A stretch of DNA of 64,000 nucleotides from Lepiota brunneoincarnata. Lineage: Eukaryota > Basidiomycota > Agaricomycetes > Agaricales > Agaricaceae. The stretch covers positions 124,001 through 188,000 of the forward strand of contig JAEBUN010000020.1 in NCBI GenBank assembly GCA_023014365.1. The letters run 5' to 3'. The notes under the pieces are model-generated. The model was given only the letters and a program-made list of their open reading frames with translations. It searched no databases and was not told the origin of the DNA. This document shows, piece by piece, positions 1 through 8,689 of this stretch. A program made the translations under genes and the position numbers. How positions within the stretch are numbered: position 1 is the stretch's first letter; each line of letters starts with the position of its first letter.

Positions 1-835
1 GCTTTGTGGGTCCTGGCACTTCGGCATACTGCTTAACTGAGATTAATTACAATGGATCAAGGGATTGTCCATCCGCTATACATTCCGATCATAATTGATC
101 CGGAAACTTAACGCGCTCGCATGGATGCAGAATAGTGCAGACAAGCACAGAACACGTCTGGCTGGATTGCCATTCATTAATCAGAGAAAAACCCATAACC
201 CAGGGTGAGGTAGAAATGCTGCCGAACCTTCCAAAATGTTCTACAGTGCCTGTAACAATTAAGCTTATTGTTTTCTATTTCATATTTACTATCTCTCGTA
301 TGTATCTAAACAATATAAATACAGTCGCACTTGTTCGTGAAGAAGCAAGAGGTCTCACCCCCGCTTCCACACGCAAGTCTGCGAGCCATAATCAAGAACG
401 GTTTCAGAGGGCTATTTAGTGTGCATCGTTAAGTGTGATTTCTTTGGTCATTGACCAACCCAGAGACAGAGACAGAGACCAGAGTTCAGAGTTTAGAGTT
501 CCAGAGTGCTAGAGACAGAGACAGAGACAGAGACCAGAGTTCAGAGACCAGAGACCAGAGACCAGAGACCCAGCGCTTTGAATTGACAGGGATTGTCCTT
601 TCATTGTTGCACCATACGGCTAAGATAACTTCAACGGCTGTTTGTTAACCTCTAAAAACACTACTCTCTTGAATTTCGCTGTCAGAATGCACCCCCAGAA
701 CACCCTAAAAGACGAAACTGTTCATTATCTATCTCATTCCACTTATATTAGCTTAAGCTTATTGAATTGCGGCTAAGCTTAGTAAAAACAAGCCCACTAT
801 CTATATTAAAACCTATGAAAGTTTCTACCTTTTCA
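1..835 (+). repeat. LTR of family C, partial (cut by window start)
   Basis: This stretch matches 16664-17500 almost base for base (835 against 837 bp). The second copy is a full LTR with target duplications, so this is the right-hand part of another C-family LTR in the same orientation. It ends in CCTTTTCA at 835. A TATA-like AATATAAATA lies near 312-321. Differences from the other copy are mainly transitions. The left end and its target duplication are outside the window, so it is open whether this is a solo LTR or the 3' LTR of an element. Confidence 0.85.
461..571 (+). repeat. GAGACA/GAGACC minisatellite inside LTR-C
   Basis: Imperfect short repeats of GAGACA, GAGACC and AGAGTT fill this part of the LTR. 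The same block is present in the other C copy at about 17123-17232, so it belongs to the LTR and not to the insertion site. Confidence 0.8.
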
Positions 836-1321
836 GCATGGCCTTGTAATGTCTCTTGGTCTGACAATGATGTGGTCACTGTAGGTCCTGCTCCTGATGG
901 TTGTCGACGCTTCATGCTCTCAGAAGACTGACTTCGCTGGGATGGAAGCCTTGACTGTGACTGTGTCTGGACTCTTGGTTGGTCTGCTGTGTTGTAAGGA
1001 TTGTAGGGATAGAGAAGGAGTGTGGTTATGAGCTAGCCACCCCTTGCAGTGGGCTCCAAGTGTAAGGCTGCTACAAGTTCTCAGGGGTAAAAGACGTCCA
1101 TTCAGTAACTACGTGGCACGTATTTTAAAGGTTCTATGTGTCCGTGTTTCTACAAAAATTGGGAATAAAAGGAGTACTATGGTATGTAAATGAGAGACTG
1201 AGAGCGTAAACAAGCGAGTTTTCTACGTAAAATGAGTGTGAAGTTGAAAGAATTATGTGTAAGATAAGAATAAATAGAGAGAGATAAAGAGTGAGCCAAA
1301 TTACCACTGTACACTAGATAA
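836..1321. other. Unassigned DNA between LTR-C and Gypsy-A2; possible minus-strand ORF remnant
   Basis: No gene is recognised. On the minus strand an open frame of about 66 codons (roughly 1033-836) reads as a Ser/Gln/Pro-rich peptide with the stretch YPYNPYNTADQPRVQ and is cut off by the end of the LTR at 835. It could be the remnant of a gene or of another transposon. The rest (1034-1321) is A-rich and shows nothing I can name. Confidence 0.25.
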
Positions 1322-2632
1322 TTGCAATGTCCTCGCATAGCCGAGAGGGTGTCCCTACACTACATCCAAGGATGTGGTGCTTGCCAACAATACAAGATCA
1401 ATTGCCACCCCCTGAAGCCACCGCTTCAACCTATCCCTGGACCCCGCTCTACCCATCCATTCTCAAATATCTCAATGGATCTTATCACAGACCTACCCCT
1501 GGATGGACCCCATGATTCTATACTGGTCATGGTCGACCAGCTTACAAAGGGGATAATTCTAGAACCTACTGCAAAAACTGCCAATGTGGACAAGATCGCT
1601 GAAATTCTTATCAAACAGCTATTCTCTAGATTTGGCCTTCCTGAAAAGGTTCTCAGCAATTGCGACCCCAGATTCGCTGCCAAATCCATGAAAGAATTCT
1701 ACAAACAACTTGGAATCAAACAAGCACTCTCTACCGCCTATCACCCACAGACAGATGGACAAACAGAGTGATTCAATCAGGAAATAGAACTATACCTTGG
1801 CATCTATTGCTCATCAAACCCAAACAAATGGGCAAAGGCACTCCCACTCCTAGAATATGTTCACAACTCAAAGACACATGCCGAATGCCAACATACCCCA
1901 TTTGAACTCCTCTATGGATCAACCCCCAAAGGATTTCTGACCTCCGAGGAGCCAACAAACATTCCAGCAATAGGAGAGAAGTTTAAATACCTTGCCAAGA
2001 TATGCCAAGAAGCTCAAGCTGTGCATGAACAAGCCAGACTAAAAATGGCTGCAAGATATAACCAGCCAGATATCAATCTGAAAGTTGGACAAAAGGTTTG
2101 GCTAGACAACTGCAACCTCCCAATTCAGTACGCCTCAAAGAAACTGGCCCAATGCTGAAAAGGTCCCTTCACCATAACAAGAAAACTCGGACCTGTTACT
2201 TATGAACTAAAATTACCCATCAAATGGAAGATCCACAACAAGTTTCATGCAAGCCGCCTAATGCCTGCAGAAGAGAACAACACACATGGGGAATACAACA
2301 CAGCCCCGCCTCCTGACCTTGTCAATGGAGAAGAAGAATACAAGGTTGAGTCAATACTGCGCCACAGAAGATTCCGGAACAAGTATCAATTCCTAGTCAG
2401 ATGGAAAGGATACCTTCCCACCGAGGACTCCTGGGAACCAGAAGTAAACCTGGAGAACACCAAGGAAATCATTGAAGAATATAAAAAGGCCCACAAACTA
2501 GACAGCCTCACCAATGACCCAACCACCCAACACTTGAGCAACCACTCCAGACCTCCTAGAGCCAGACAACAATGGATGCCTTCTCATCCAGGAAATAATC
2601 ATATCCCTGGTGAACCGCATCACAAGAAATAG
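1322..2632 (+). pseudogene. Gypsy-A2 pol remnant: integrase core plus chromodomain
   Basis: The frame reads through the integrase zinc-binding end (GCGACQQYK), the catalytic core beginning at MDLITDLP, and a C-terminal chromodomain (about 2340-2500) containing FLVRWKGYLPTEDSWEPE. In-frame TGA stops lie at 1769-1771 and about 2157-2159; both read CAA in the sister copy A1, which fits an ancestral CGA arginine. The catalytic motif SDRDPRF of A1 is SNCDPRF here: both changed codons fit CpG loss, and the acidic residue is gone. The copy cannot make active integrase. The chromodomain of such elements is known to guide integration to heterochromatin. Confidence 0.9.
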
Positions 2633-3728
2633 CCAACCTGGCCCTGCCACCGATACCATTGACAACCAACCAGACAGGACCAACAGCCCCTATATCATCT
2701 GGCATACCTTCCTTCCCTCCAATCAACCCAAAATATGATCCATCCTTTTACATGAAGTTCCCTTTCATATTACCGGAATCCGTCTTAAACGCAGTCCAGC
2801 GATGGTACCCCTGGTCGACACCTGCTGGAAGACATTTACTGCTCTCCTGTATCACAAGTGCCTCATCTATGACTGAACAACAGAATTCCAAGAACTATGC
2901 ACCACTATTCTTTCTAGTGCAACAGAGGAACAGGACTGCGCTACCATTTCTGCCATGTTATCAACCGCTCTCACCAAATTCCCATTCGAGAGTCCAATCC
3001 CAAGCCCAAGCAATGGAAGCAGAAGTCAGGACCGCCCTGTCCTACCTATTGGGACTACCACCCAATCTTCCAACCCTCCCATGGTGGATACAAATAACCA
3101 ATCACCAAGTGCTATACAAGTTATATCTGCTTCTAATGACACCCCCACTGGGATTACCACCAACCACTTATCCAACACCAGAACTTGCTGCAATTGCTGC
3201 CATCGATTTGGCCATATCAAGACAGGATGCCCATGCTACCAATGTTGATATTGTTGAAAGATTGCCCCTGGCCATTACAAGAAGCACTGCAAAAGAAGCC
3301 CTTACCAGCATCAACCCACAAGTATGGTACCTGGCCTGTATCGCCGCCCATGAGGAATACCAAGCAGAGCTCGATCCCTCACACGCAAAACCACAAACAA
3401 CAATATTCAACACATTATTGCAGACACCAAGCAGTGCCCTGCCTCAGCCAGACCCCTCCACACCCAAATTCAAGGTGCCCCCATCATCATTCCGCCCACC
3501 AATGCCACCACCACATCTACTGGCAGAAGCCACCAACTTTCTGGATTAGTCCTTCAACACACCCATCACCACTTGCTCCAGAGAACCCCTCGTCATTGAC
3601 CTCACCCAAGACCCGCCATCCCCAGGCCACCAAGCTATTGAAGCAACTCTCCAGAACCTGACCCCTATTACGACTGGGACCCTGTCACCAAATCAAACAT
3701 CACAGGAGAGCCTGTTGGACTATACTGA
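2514..3728 (+). pseudogene. Gypsy-A2 ORF3, zinc-knuckle protein, stop-ridden
   Basis: A 405-codon frame starts at ATG 2514, overlaps the end of pol by 119 nt, and ends at TGA 3726-3728. It is interrupted by TGA codons, most of which match CGA or CAA in the A1 copy. It encodes a CCHC knuckle (CNCCHRFGHIKTGC) and a second one once TGA is read as ancestral Arg (C-x2-C-x6-H-x4-C ending APGHYKKHC). It ends with SNITGEPVGLY, nearly the same end as ORF3 of the unrelated Gypsy-B. A longer open frame (2659-3549) overlaps it in another phase. Function is unknown; nucleic-acid binding is inferred from the knuckles. Confidence 0.7.
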
Positions 3729-3803
3729 GGATATGTCTGATGAGGACATCAGACCTTACAAAGGGGATAATGTTATGAATAGTCCGGATCGAGAGAAACA
3801 AGA

Positions 3804-3808
3804 ACAAC
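3804..3808 (+). repeat. Target-site duplication ACAAC of Gypsy-A1 (left copy)
   Basis: ACAAC directly precedes the TG end of the A1 LTR. The right copy is at 22567-22571, after which the interrupted A2 LTR resumes with TATTTGAC. Confidence 0.75.
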
Positions 3809-4506
3809 TGTTATGATCTGTGCTCCTTCTGTATCTGAAGATAACTGGAGATGGCCTTCAATCACTCTACAAGGTGTCCGAGACAGTTGGCCTTGCAGAG
3901 CTTAGTGGATTGTGCTCAATGAGATAACGAGGGAACATGCCAAGTTAAGGCAGAGAGGGTTAACAACCACTGTTAACAAGATTAAAGCTTGAGGCTTTCT
4001 TACTTGTACAGGTCTTATATACCTATGAGACACTATATACTTGTTATAGGTAGTTGGGCTGTTCTACTTGTTGTCCACAGTCTTGACCATGATGTGCATC
4101 CTAGCTGATGGCATCCTACCATTATTTATATTACAATGAGTCAGTGTCCTTGTTCTCACTGCTGTGTGATGTTCCATCGCTTTCCTCTAACTCATAATCT
4201 CCTTCTCCCAATTCTATCTCCATGGAATCTCCTCCATTCTCACTCTCCACTCCCTTGGTACTTCCATCTGCATCGGAGGTTGGATCAGTTGATCCATGGC
4301 TGTCCTCTTCATCCTTGGGGTATTCCAGAATATCCTCCAGAGTTATCTCCATTCCTGCTTCTCTCGCCAGGTCCTGCATGGCATTATAATATTCCCCTTC
4401 TTCATCTTCATACTCCTGCGCTTGTAACTGGTCTGTGGTTTCTTGTACCCATCTTGTAAAGTCAAATAGTTGTTCCTGTTCCTCTTGATCTGGACTATTC
4501 ATAACA
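3809..4506 (-). repeat. 3' LTR of Gypsy-A1 (698 bp)
   Basis: On the minus strand it begins TGTTATGAATAG just after a polypurine tract GAAGGGGATAA and ends GATCATAACA. The same 698-bp unit with a clean CCAGG duplication at 20633-21330 confirms the ends. It includes the C-terminal ~124 codons of ORF4, then a TATA box and the self-priming region. Compared with the 5' LTR this copy lacks 5 bp (AATCT) near the start site. Confidence 0.9.
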
Positions 4507-4544
4507 TTATCCCCTTCGTAAGGTCTGATGTCCTCATCAGACAT
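4131..4544 (-). CDS. Gypsy-A1 ORF4, acidic protein reaching into the LTR
   Basis: A 137-residue open frame with ATG at 4544, only 4 nt after the ORF3 stop (4551-4549). That spacing suits termination-reinitiation. The product starts MSDEDIRPYEGDNVMNSPD and is strongly acidic (runs such as YEDEEGEYY and ILEYPKDEEDSHG) with a Ser-rich end DTDSL. No transmembrane segment or known domain is seen. From codon 13 or so the frame lies within the 3' LTR, so every LTR copy carries this coding stretch in U3. The solo LTR-A3 and the plus LTR arm at 22534-23236 keep it open too, which argues for past selection. The frame is also the tail of a longer open frame (5660-4131). Confidence 0.6.
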   Translation of the reverse strand: MSDEDIRPYEGDNVMNSPDQEEQEQLFDFTRWVQETTDQLQAQEYEDEEGEYYNAMQDLAREAGMEITLEDILEYPKDEEDSHGSTDPTSDADGSTKGVESENGGDSMEIELGEGDYELEESDGTSHSSENKDTDSL

Positions 4545-5660
4545 ATCCTCAGTATAGTCCGACAGGCTCTCCTGTGATATTTGATTCAGCAACAGGGTCC
4601 CAGTCATAGTAGGGGTTGGGTTCTGGAGAGTCGCTTTGATAACTTGGTGGCCTGAGGATGGCGGGTCTTGGGTGAGGTCAATGATGAGGGGTTCTCTGGA
4701 GCGAGTGGTGACAGGTGTGTTGAAGGACTGATTCAGAAAGTCAGTGGCTTCTACCAGTAGGTGTGGTGGTGGTGTTGGTGGCTGGAATGATGATGGAGGC
4801 ACCTTGAATTCGGGTGCAGAGGGGTCTGGCTGAGGCGGGGCACTGCTCGGTGTTTGCAATAACATGTTGAATATTGTTGTTTGTGGTTTCACATGTGAGG
4901 GATCGAGCTCTGCTTGGTATTCCTCATGGGCGGCGATACAGGCCAGGTACCATACTTGTGGGTTGATGTTGGTAAGGATTTCTTTCACAGTGCTTCTCAT
5001 AATGGCCAGGGGCAATCTTTTGGCAATATCGACATTGGTAGCATGGGCATCCTGCCTTGATATGGCCATATCAATGGCAGCAATTGCAGCAAGTTCTGGT
5101 GTTGGATAAGTGGTTGGTGGTAGTCCCAGTGGGGGTGTCATTAGAAGCAGATATAACTTGTATAGCACTTGGTGGTTGGTTATTTGTATCCACCATGGGA
5201 GGGTTGGGAGGTTGGGTGGTGGTCCCGATAGGTAGGACAGGGTGGTCCTGACTTCTGCTTCCATTGCTTGGGCTTGGGACCAGACTCTTGAATGGGAATT
5301 TGGTGAGAGCGGTTGATAACATGGCAGAAATGGGAGCGCGGTCCTGTTCCTCTGTTGCGCTAGAAAGAATAGTGGTGCATAGTTCTTGGAATTCTGTTGT
5401 TCAGTCATAGACGAGGCACTTGTGATCCAGAAGAGCAGTAAATGTCTTCCAGCAGGTGTCGACCAGGGGTACCATCGCTGGACTGCATTTAAGACAGGTT
5501 CCAGTAATATGAAAGGAAACTTCATGTAAAAGGATGGATCGTATTTTGGGTTGATTGGAGGGAAGGAAGGTATGCCAGATGATATAAGGACTGTTGGTCC
5601 TGTCTGGTTGGTTGTCAACGGTATTGGTGGCAGGGCTAGGTTGGCTATTTCCTGTGACAC
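4131..5660 (-). other. 509-codon open frame overlapping ORF3 of Gypsy-A1
   Basis: This frame is open for 509 codons but has no ATG at its left limit: the first in-frame codons are GTG TCA CAG, 24 nt or so after a TAA. Its C-terminal 137 codons are ORF4. The upstream part overlaps the zinc-knuckle frame in a different phase. It contains PLIIDLTQDPP, which resembles a SUMO-interacting motif. CpG decay does not make stops in this phase, so its openness is weak evidence of translation. It may be a shadow of ORF3 upstream of ORF4, or be reached by frameshifting or splicing. Confidence 0.4.
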
Positions 5661-5763
5661 AGTTTGCCAGGGATATGATTATTTCCTGGATGAGAAGGCA
5701 TCCATTGTTGTCTGGCTCTAGGAGGTCTGGAGTGGTTGCTTGAGTATTGGGTGGTTGGGTCAT
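4549..5763 (-). pseudogene. Gypsy-A1 ORF3, zinc-knuckle protein, broken by TGA codons
   Basis: The frame starts at ATG 5763 (MTQPPNTQATTPD), overlaps the pol end by 119 nt, spans 405 codons and ends at TGA 4551-4549. Knuckles lie near 5112-5020: a first CCHC (CNCC, then TGA where A2 has CGA, then YGHIKAGC) and a second CRYCQKIAPGHYEKHC. The C-terminus VAESNITGEPVGLY matches Gypsy-B ORF3 (VAESNITGEPCGSF), and both stop at the same place. The internal stops are all TGA. Such a second knuckle protein downstream of the chromodomain is not part of canonical Ty3/Gypsy; an RNA-chaperone or nucleocapsid-like role is only inferred. Confidence 0.7.
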
Positions 5764-5990
5764 TGGTGGGGTTGTCTAGTTTGTGGGCCCTTTTATATTC
5801 TTCAATGATTTCCTTGGCATTCTCCAGGTTTGCTTCTGGCTCCCAGGAGTCCTTGGTGGGAAGGTATCCTTTCCATCTGACTAGGAATTGATATTTGTTC
5901 CGGAATCTTCTGTGGTGCAGTATTGACTCAACCTCGTATTCTTCTTCTCCATTGACAAGGTTAGAAGGCAGGGCTGTGTTGTATTCCCCA

Positions 5991-6378
5991 TGTTATCAGA
6001 AATCCTATCAGAAGGACAGGTATTTTTAGCTATATTTCCCATGTCACTATGAAACTATCAGTAGTGTACATCAGAAAGATGATTCTTACCACATGCCTTG
6101 TGTTTCTTATCTCTGACTCATAGTTACCTTGGTCCGGACTATTATAGTAGGAGTACAGCCACACTTAGAAGTATATAAGGATACAGTACAATACCTTGTA
6201 TCCTTATCTTAGTGTTATAAAGTTCTTGCCTCCTATACCTCTTTGCCATAACCAGCTGGACTTATGTATAGTGCTCCATTGTCTCCAAGTCACGCTTAGT
6301 AGGACAGGACCAAGTCTGTATAGACATCCTGTGTCAAACCCCATGCTACTCAAGAGCAAACCCCTAACCTGGGTAACA
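5991..6378 (+). repeat. 5' LTR of Gypsy-B (388 bp)
   Basis: Starts TGTTATCAG after duplication CCCCA and ends CTGGGTAACA. The TATA box is at 6172-6178. The matching 3' LTR is at 13784-14167. Confidence 0.95.
6172..6216 (+). promoter_or_regulatory. Gypsy-B TATA box and self-priming RNA leader
   Basis: TATATAA (6172-6178) lies 33 nt upstream of TATCTTAGTGTT (6205-6216), the expected distance to a transcript start. That 12-mer is the exact reverse complement of AACACTAAGATA just after the LTR (6380-6391). The RNA 5' end could therefore fold back to prime reverse transcription, as known for Tf1 of fission yeast. Confidence 0.7.
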
Positions 6379-6379
6379 A

Positions 6380-6391
6380 AACACTAAGATA
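6380..6391 (+). other. Gypsy-B primer-binding site (self-primed)
   Basis: AACACTAAGATA starts one base after the 5' LTR and pairs perfectly with 6205-6216 of the same transcript. No match to a tRNA 3' end is apparent. Confidence 0.7.
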
Positions 6392-6749
6392 CACTGCTGC
6401 TTATCTCTTGCTTGCCCTCCACTCTGCTTTGCTCTGCCGACATACTGAACATGTCAAGGTACCCTGGTCATTCAAAACGATGTGCGAAAGAAAACTGCCT
6501 CTCTGTGTAGCCATTGCTACATCCCTCAACCTCTCCCCACCAGAAGACCTAGCTTACCTACTCATTTTCATTTTCACTTCCACTGCCACCCTCATCGCCT
6601 ACTGAATCATCACTCTAGAACTCAAATGTATCACGTGTCCCTGTCACTGTTGTGTCGTCAGATCGTGGAACCTATACTCAGGGATATCCATCATCACAAC
6701 CCAATTTTTCATTCTTCTAGTGATAATCGATCGCTAGACAACTGCCACC

Positions 6750-8540
6750 ATGCCTCCAAAGAAATTCTCGGCCCAAGAAACTCCATCACCTCCTCCCAAA
6801 TCGAGAAGTAGAATCTCAGGATCAGGAACCCAAAACCTGGGTCCCAGAAGAAACCCTATCCCCATTCAAACACCATCCCCATTCTACCCTCCATCCCCAT
6901 TTAACTTGCCCACTCCAAGTACATCAACACATACATGAACAAGTTTTGCAGATGAACTAGCAGAACAACAAAAAATACAACAAGAAAGAGAATTAAAGGA
7001 ACACTACGAACAAGAAGAAAGAAGACGCAAACAAGCTGAAGAATACCGTGCTAAAGTAGACCCATTAAACAACTACAAACTTCAAAGACTTGAATACGCC
7101 CTCAAGCAACCAAGAGAACTTTCCAAGTTGGAAGAAAACCTACTCACATGCCACGAATACGCAGTAAATCATGGAAGAACTCCCCCAGCAGACAACGACT
7201 CCAACGTCTATATAACAGACAACAACCAATCGGATCCCGATCCACAACCATCCGCACTACCCACGCCAACCGTACCCCTAGCCCTACCGGCTCCTCCTCC
7301 ACGACCAACACAACCCCCATCACCACTGCCACCGCTACCCGGACAATTACAAATAATGACCACTGCACCTACCTCAAAGGAGTTAGGACTCCTCAAACCC
7401 ATCACCTTCGATGGAACTAGAAGACTATTCGAAGATTGGATCTTCCAATGTGAAGTTTATGTGCTCGCCAATGCAACCACTTACAACACCAACCTTACTA
7501 GGACTCTATTTGTCCTTTCAACAATGCAATCAGGAGATGCCTGAGCCTGGGCCAGACAATACCTCCATGAGAGAAACGCCCAAACTCAATAAGGGCAACC
7601 CATAGCCATGGAGTCATGGGATAACTTCACTGCCTGACTCAGAGCAGACTTCACCCCGGCAGACGAACATGCGTATGCACATACCAGACTTCAAACCCTG
7701 CACCAAGCAGGCAAACCAATGACTGAGTTCAATGCTCAGTTCAAGGAACTTGTCCGTCAATCCGGACTAAATGAAGATCGCACCCTAATCAATTTATACC
7801 GCAAGGCAATCGACTGCCATATTGCCATGAAAATTGATGAATTGGAAAACCCTCTGACAACTATTGCCGCTTGGTACACCCGAGCTAATAAACTCGATGA
7901 CAACTTCTGCCGAATCAATGCCCTCTATGGCACCCCTAGGAACACGTTTCCCCAAAGGAACCAATACCAACCCAACCATGGACCAAGCTGTCCAAACAAC
8001 AACGTGCCCTACACATAATTCTATCAAAGGAGTAATGCTCCACGTTTCACCCCACGAGATCCACACGCCATGGAAATAGACCATGTGACAGTAGAAGAAG
8101 GATTTGAAGATCCTTATCCCAAAATACCCCAACCAGAATATGCCGAAGAAGACTCCGCTCAAGGACCATTAGAGCTTGATGCCGTTGTCACTGGACAACA
8201 AATGAAATCATACCAGAACCAAGAATGCTTCCGATGTGGAGCCAAAGATCATTGGGTCAGTAAGTGCCCTCAACCACCACTGGCCAGACACTTCCCAGGA
8301 ATGTGTACCAATCCTCCTCGCCCTGCAAGAAACCCCAACCGTCTTCTCCAACAAAACACTTGTCCCGGATTTCCAAACTGGAATGCCCAACAATCACTGC
8401 AGCGCAAGTATTCCCTTGCTGTTGCAGAAGTTGCATCTCAGATGCGCCAAATGGTTGATGATCTTGACCCCAAACTCCAACAAGAACTCCACTCCACACT
8501 AGCCAAGGACCCGGAGATGCGTCCATTCCAGGATTTTTAA
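6750..8540 (+). pseudogene. Gypsy-B gag with CCHC zinc knuckle, interrupted by stops
   Basis: The frame starts at ATG 6750 in a good context (CCACCATGC) with MPPKKFSAQETPSPPPKS and runs 597 codons to TAA 8540. A Pro-rich and a charged helical region (EQQKIQQERELKEHYEQEE) precede the capsid-like core around 7380-7960 (FDGTRRLFEDWIFQCEVYV, MTEFNAQFKELVRQSG). The zinc knuckle CFRCGAKDHWVSKC sits near 8228-8269. In-frame stops occur near 6936, 7542, 7590, 7635 and 8016; most are TGA. Gag packages the element RNA. Confidence 0.85.
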
Positions 8541-8689
8541 AAAGGAACACTGTCGACTGATGTGCCTCTGCACGTTCCAGAACTCAGAAGGACATTTTGT
8601 ACTCTCACTCCCAGAAGGACATTTTCTCGATAAACTCTGTACAATTATGACTATCCCTGAATAAATGATCCCTTTTCTTACCCATTGAG

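Larger units (their letters stand above)
1322..3808 (+). mobile_element. Gypsy-A2: 5'-truncated chromodomain Ty3/Gypsy element
   Basis: A plus-strand relic holding the integrase end of pol, ORF3, and the first 38 bp of its 3' LTR (3771-3808). The LTR start is preceded by a polypurine tract (AAAGGGGATAA). The remaining 665 bp of this 3' LTR continue at 22572-23236, on the far side of Gypsy-A1, which inserted here with a 5-bp duplication ACAAC (3804-3808 and 22567-22571). Gag, protease, RT and RNase H are missing: homology to A1 begins only at the integrase zinc-binding region. ORF3 is the same length as in A1 (1215 bp). Confidence 0.85.

Noticed and set aside
3809..4135. A shorter 327-bp LTR ending at TATTACA
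   Set aside because: TG..CA ends are present, but solo LTR-A3 with its CCAGG duplication, the polypurine tract and the primer site all place the LTR at ~698 bp.
4131..5660. The 509-codon frame as an envelope gene
   Set aside because: No signal peptide, no transmembrane segment and no ATG at the start; much of it overlaps a better supported frame.
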